DNA of 8,863 bases from Prevotellaceae bacterium. Lineage in GTDB: Bacteria > Bacteroidota > Bacteroidia > Bacteroidales > UBA932. This document shows, piece by piece, positions 6,542 through 8,863 of the stretch. Below the pieces are notes generated by a model. It was not told the DNA's origin. It made no database searches and saw only the letters and a list, made by a program, of their open reading frames with translations. Numbering within the stretch: position 1 is the stretch's first letter; each line of letters opens with the position of its first letter. Location of the stretch: the NCBI GenBank assembly GCA_031259935.1, contig JAIRKV010000120.1, forward strand, positions 1-8,863. Direction: 5' to 3'. A program made the translations under genes and the position numbers.

Positions 6542-6615
6542 GGCTCCGTGGCTCAATTGTATAGAGCATCTGACTACGGATCAGAAGGTTACAGGTTAGA
6601 GTCCTGTCGGAGTCA
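6542..6615 (+). tRNA. tRNA-Arg (anticodon ACG)
   Basis: The 74-nt cloverleaf is complete. The acceptor is GGCTCCG/CGGAGTC with one G-T pair (positions 2-71). The D-stem is GCTC/GAGC, the anticodon stem TCTGA/TCAGA with loop CTACGGA, and the anticodon ACG is at 6576-6578. The variable loop is AGGTT, the T-stem ACAGG/CCTGT, and the discriminator base A (6615). CCA is not encoded. A34 would be converted to inosine by TadA to read CGU/CGC/CGA. Odd points: the D-loop has T instead of G at position 19 (6560), and the T-loop reads TTAGAGT with A instead of C at position 56 (6598). These two positions normally form the G19-C56 elbow pair; here U19-A56 could pair instead. The gene follows rplS by 13 nt and has a strong terminator 15 nt downstream. 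Confidence 0.95.
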
Positions 6616-6629
6616 CAAAATATTAAACA

Positions 6630-6660
6630 AAAAAGCAGTTGTAATTTATAACTGCTTTTT
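6630..6660 (+). terminator. Rho-independent terminator after tRNA-Arg
   Basis: AAAAAGCAGTT (6630-6640) pairs perfectly with AACTGCTTTTT (6650-6660), 11 bp, and two or three more pairs can form inside the 9-nt loop. The T run is in the 3' arm and the A run in the 5' arm, so it could act in both directions. Confidence 0.9.
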
Positions 6661-6671
6661 CTCTTTATTCT

Positions 6672-6988
6672 TTCGTTTATAATGATGTAATAAGTGATAT
6701 TACAGGAGTTTGTGATAATACAATACGGGAATATTTAAAGCAGTTTTCTGAAAAAGGCATTGCACGGTTGAAGGCTGTAAATTTTAATCGCCCGATTAGT
6801 GATTTAAGACATTATAGAGAAACGACAGAGCAATATTTTACAGAAAATCATCCACCTCATTCGACTAAATGAAGCGCAGCAAAAGCAGGGATTCGTCTTT
6901 TCTAAATGCACAACAGATGTATTTTATTCAGGGTAAAAATGTGAGATTGAAAATAAAAAACCAAACTTTCCGTATTGAAAATTTATAA
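6672..6988 (+). pseudogene. Decayed N-terminal fragment of an IS630-like transposase
   Basis: One frame (codons in phase with 6693, stop TGA at 6870-6872) reads a helix-turn-helix segment like IS630-family N-termini: SDITGVCDNTIREYLKQFSE, then KGIARLKAVNFNRPISDL, then an element like RHYRETTEQYFTENHPP. In intact relatives this is followed by an acidic/Ala helix and a TGI.RSPTQVR-like motif. Here the matching pieces are scattered over the other two frames: NEA (phase 6868), SAAKAGIRLF (6873-6902), and AQQMYFIQGKNVRLK in the frame that ends with TAA at 6986-6988. So at least two frameshifts are needed. There is no start codon near the 5' edge. The catalytic DDE domain, some 200 residues, is missing. 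I see no terminal inverted repeats. It is a dead remnant just beyond the tRNA terminator. Family assignment rests on recalled pattern similarity. Confidence 0.6.
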
Positions 6989-7172
6989 ACAATCGAAAAG
7001 ATATAAAACACAAGGCATATCTGCAAAACAGTCAATAAATTACAGTAGTTACCCTATTTTGTAATTAACAAATTATCATACAAACTATTATTAAAAAACT
7101 ATCAGTTCATATTTTTTTTAATACCTTTGTCGCCTAAATTGAATAATTTATTTAATTAAAACAGGCTATTTT
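6989..7172 (+). promoter_or_regulatory. AT-rich upstream region of etfB with a -7 box
   Basis: Together with the transposase remnant, 6661-7172 has no intact gene. The last 184 nt are very AT-rich without a reading frame. TACCTTTG at 7122-7129 fits TAnnTTTG and would start transcription near 7136, about 37 nt before the etfB ATG. No clear TTTG -33 element is present; the region around 7100-7110 (ATCAGTTCAT) is only a weak match. Confidence 0.55.
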
Positions 7173-8051
7173 ATGACAAAAAAATTAAAAATTGTTGTGC
7201 TGGCAAAACAGGTTCCTGATACTCGTAACGTTGGCAAAGATGCCATGAAAGAAGATGGAACGGTAAATCGCGCAGCGCTGCCTGCAATCTTCAATCCCGA
7301 AGATTTGAATGCTCTTGAACAGGCTCTTCGTTTGAAAGATCAATATGCAGACTCAACTATCACAGTTTTAACAATGGGACCGGCTCGTGCAGCCGAAATA
7401 ATTCGTGAAGGACTGTTTCGCGGCGCCGACAGCGGTTATTTGCTCACCGACCGCGCTTTTGCAGGCGCCGACACTTTGGCAACTTCGTATGCTCTTGCTA
7501 TGGCTATCAGAAAAATCGGCGATTACGATATTATCATCGGCGGGCGTCAGGCGATTGATGGCGATACGGCTCAGGTAGGTCCGCAAGTTGCCGAAAAACT
7601 TGGACTTACGCAAATTACTTATGCCGAAGAAATTGTTAAAATTGAAGACGAACGAATTACGGTAAAACGGCACATTCCCGGAGGAATAGAAACCGTTGAA
7701 GGTCCATTACCGATTGTTATTACGGTAAATGGCTCGGCAGCGGCTTGTCGCCCGCGTAATGCAAAACTGGTACAAAAATACAAATATGCAAAAACACCAA
7801 CAGAAAAAGATGACAATCATCTGAAATACGCCGATGTGTATAATACCCGCAGTTATCTCAATCTTGCAGAATGGAGCGTAAGCGATGTAAACGGCGATGT
7901 TGCACAATGCGGATTGTCAGGCTCGCCAACAAAGGTGAAAGCAATTCAAAACATTGTTTTTCAGGCAAAAGAAAGCAAAACAATGACAAGCGCCGACAAT
8001 GAAATCGAAGATTTAATTGTAGAACTTTTAAATAATCACACCATAGGATAA
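7173..8051 (+). CDS. etfB: Electron transfer flavoprotein beta subunit
   Basis: The 292-aa product is the beta (FixA-type) subunit of electron transfer flavoprotein, which carries electrons between flavin dehydrogenases such as acyl-CoA dehydrogenases and other carriers in the cytoplasm. The N-terminus shows VVLAKQVPDT (8-17), then IFNPEDLNALEQALRLKD (39-56), LTMGPARAAEIIREGLFRGA (66-85), and LTDRAFAGADTLATSYALA (91-109). The nucleotide-binding signature GGRQAIDGDTAQVGP is at 123-137. The segment normally reading NEPRYPSL is replaced by VNGSAAACRPRNAKLVQKY (185-203), a form I associate with Bacteroidales EtfB. The KQVPDT and DRAFAGADTLATSY motifs resemble EtfB of anaerobes, including bifurcating types; bifurcation itself cannot be proven here. 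etfA follows 48 nt downstream, as expected for an etfBA operon. Confidence 0.95.
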   Translation: MTKKLKIVVLAKQVPDTRNVGKDAMKEDGTVNRAALPAIFNPEDLNALEQALRLKDQYADSTITVLTMGPARAAEIIREGLFRGADSGYLLTDRAFAGADTLATSYALAMAIRKIGDYDIIIGGRQAIDGDTAQVGPQVAEKLGLTQITYAEEIVKIEDERITVKRHIPGGIETVEGPLPIVITVNGSAAACRPRNAKLVQKYKYAKTPTEKDDNHLKYADVYNTRSYLNLAEWSVSDVNGDVAQCGLSGSPTKVKAIQNIVFQAKESKTMTSADNEIEDLIVELLNNHTIG

Positions 8052-8099
8052 TGCATTTATTCGGGTCTGAAAATATTAATTTAATTTAAACTTTATATA

Positions 8100-8863
8100 A
8101 TGAATAATTTATTTGTATATTGCGAAATAGAAGATAACGTTGTTGCCGATGTAAGCCTCGAACTGCTTACCAAAGGACGCTCGCTGGCAAATCAACTCAA
8201 ATGTCAACTCGAAGCTATTGTTATAGGCAACAGACTGGATGGTATCGAAAAACAGATAATACCTTATGGCGTTGATAAATTACATGTGTTTGACGGAGAA
8301 AAACTTTATCCATACACATCGCTTCCTCATACATCGGTTTTAGTAAATTTGTTTATAGAAGAAAAACCTCAAATCTGCTTAATGGGAGCAACGGTTACAG
8401 GTCGCGATTTGGGACCGCGCGTATCGTCGGCTCTTAAAAGCGGACTGACGGCTGATTGCACTTCGCTTGAAATAGGTTCGCACGAAGATAAAAAGAACAA
8501 TATTGTTTACGAAAATCTGCTGTATCAAATTCGTCCTGCGTTTGGAGGAAATATTGTTGCAACAATTATCAATCCCGAACATCGCCCGCAAATGGCAACA
8601 GTTCGCGAAGGCGTAATGAAAAAAGAAATTCTTGACGAAAATTACAAAGGCGAAGTGATAAAACACAAAGTTTCGACTTATATTGACGAAAACGCTTATG
8701 TGGTGAAAGTTATAGAACGGCATATAGAGAAAGCCAAACATAATCTTAAAGGTTCGCCGATTATAGTATCGGGAGGTTATGGAGTAGGCTCAAAAGAAAA
8801 CTTCAAACTGCTGTACGATTTGGCAAAAGTTATAAACGCCGAAGTTGGCGCAAGCCGCGCCGC
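8100..8863 (+). CDS. etfA: Electron transfer flavoprotein alpha subunit, 5' part (cut by window end)
   Basis: The frame opens with MNNLFVYCEIEDNVV at 8100 and runs unbroken to the window edge (254 codons plus 2 nt), so the 3' end is missing. Residues 1-185 form the alpha-subunit N-terminal domain, with LELLTKGRSLANQL (20-33), LMGATVTGRDLGPRVSSALK (94-113), GLTADCTSLEIG (115-126) and RPAFGGNIVATI (145-156). The FAD-binding domain begins near 220: IIVSGGYGVGSKENFKLLYD (221-240), then VINAEVGASRA at the edge. The GASR loop, which contacts the flavin in known ETFs, is present. The usual SGGRG motif reads SGGYG (Tyr227). The complete protein should be about 320-340 aa. It pairs with EtfB encoded just upstream; no terminator separates them. 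Confidence 0.93.
   Translation, partial: MNNLFVYCEIEDNVVADVSLELLTKGRSLANQLKCQLEAIVIGNRLDGIEKQIIPYGVDKLHVFDGEKLYPYTSLPHTSVLVNLFIEEKPQICLMGATVTGRDLGPRVSSALKSGLTADCTSLEIGSHEDKKNNIVYENLLYQIRPAFGGNIVATIINPEHRPQMATVREGVMKKEILDENYKGEVIKHKVSTYIDENAYVVKVIERHIEKAKHNLKGSPIIVSGGYGVGSKENFKLLYDLAKVINAEVGASRA

Noticed and set aside
6542..6615. tRNA pseudogene because of the unusual D- and T-loop bases
   Set aside because: All four stems pair, loop lengths are standard, the anticodon loop is normal, and the two odd bases are mutually complementary, which argues for a functional tRNA.
8379..8741. 120-aa open frame on the minus strand inside etfA
   Set aside because: It lies wholly opposite a clear etfA frame and its composition is that of antisense translation.
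1..8863. CRISPR array, toxin-antitoxin pair, phage genes or defence island
   Set aside because: No regularly spaced direct repeats, no adjacent small gene pair of that type, and no integrase, capsid or nuclease genes were seen; apart from the transposase remnant the content is ordinary chromosomal.

Overview
The window looks like a chromosomal segment of a Bacteroidota member, most likely Bacteroidales. The DNA is AT-rich. Start codons are preceded by A/T-rich leaders without Shine-Dalgarno sequences. Several genes have the Bacteroides-type -7 box TAnnTTTG upstream (64-71, 5707-5714, 6068-6075, 7122-7129). The protein families also fit: a carboxypeptidase-regulatory-domain outer-membrane beta-barrel, a Bacteroidales-style EtfB, and the MGRAFEFRK version of YebC. 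All recognisable genes are on the + strand.

Layout. 100-786 is a membrane-anchored TPR protein and 859-1575 is YebC, closed by a strong terminator at 1599-1633. A 289-nt gap (1576-1864) with short repeats leads into a tight two-gene export operon: a periplasmic CBM9/DOMON-like protein (1865-2596) and a 916-aa outer-membrane beta-barrel protein (2607-5357), ending in a perfect 11-bp terminator at 5399-5438. The next gap, 5358-5745, has no gene but holds several inverted repeats. Then come a 94-aa conserved-looking small protein (5746-6030), ribosomal protein L19 (6148-6528) and, only 13 nt later, tRNA-Arg(ACG) (6542-6615) with its own terminator (6630-6660). Downstream is a decayed piece of an IS630-like transposase (about 6672-6988). 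The window ends with etfB (7173-8051) and the 5' part of etfA (8100 to the window edge).

How the genes work together. The two exported proteins are probably made together and act at the outer membrane, but their ligand cannot be read from sequence. rplS and tRNA-Arg form an apparent translation-related transcription unit. EtfB and EtfA form the heterodimeric electron transfer flavoprotein; sequence style and gene order suggest the anaerobe, possibly bifurcating, type, with an acyl-CoA dehydrogenase expected beyond the window.

I see no clear new defence or biosynthetic system. The most unusual signal is the tRNA-Arg: the nearly invariant elbow pair G19-C56 appears as U19-A56, a coordinated double change. 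Other points to follow are the rplS-tRNA junction with its hairpin, the inverted-repeat clusters at 5497-5674, and the Gly/Met-rich segments shared by the two exported proteins.
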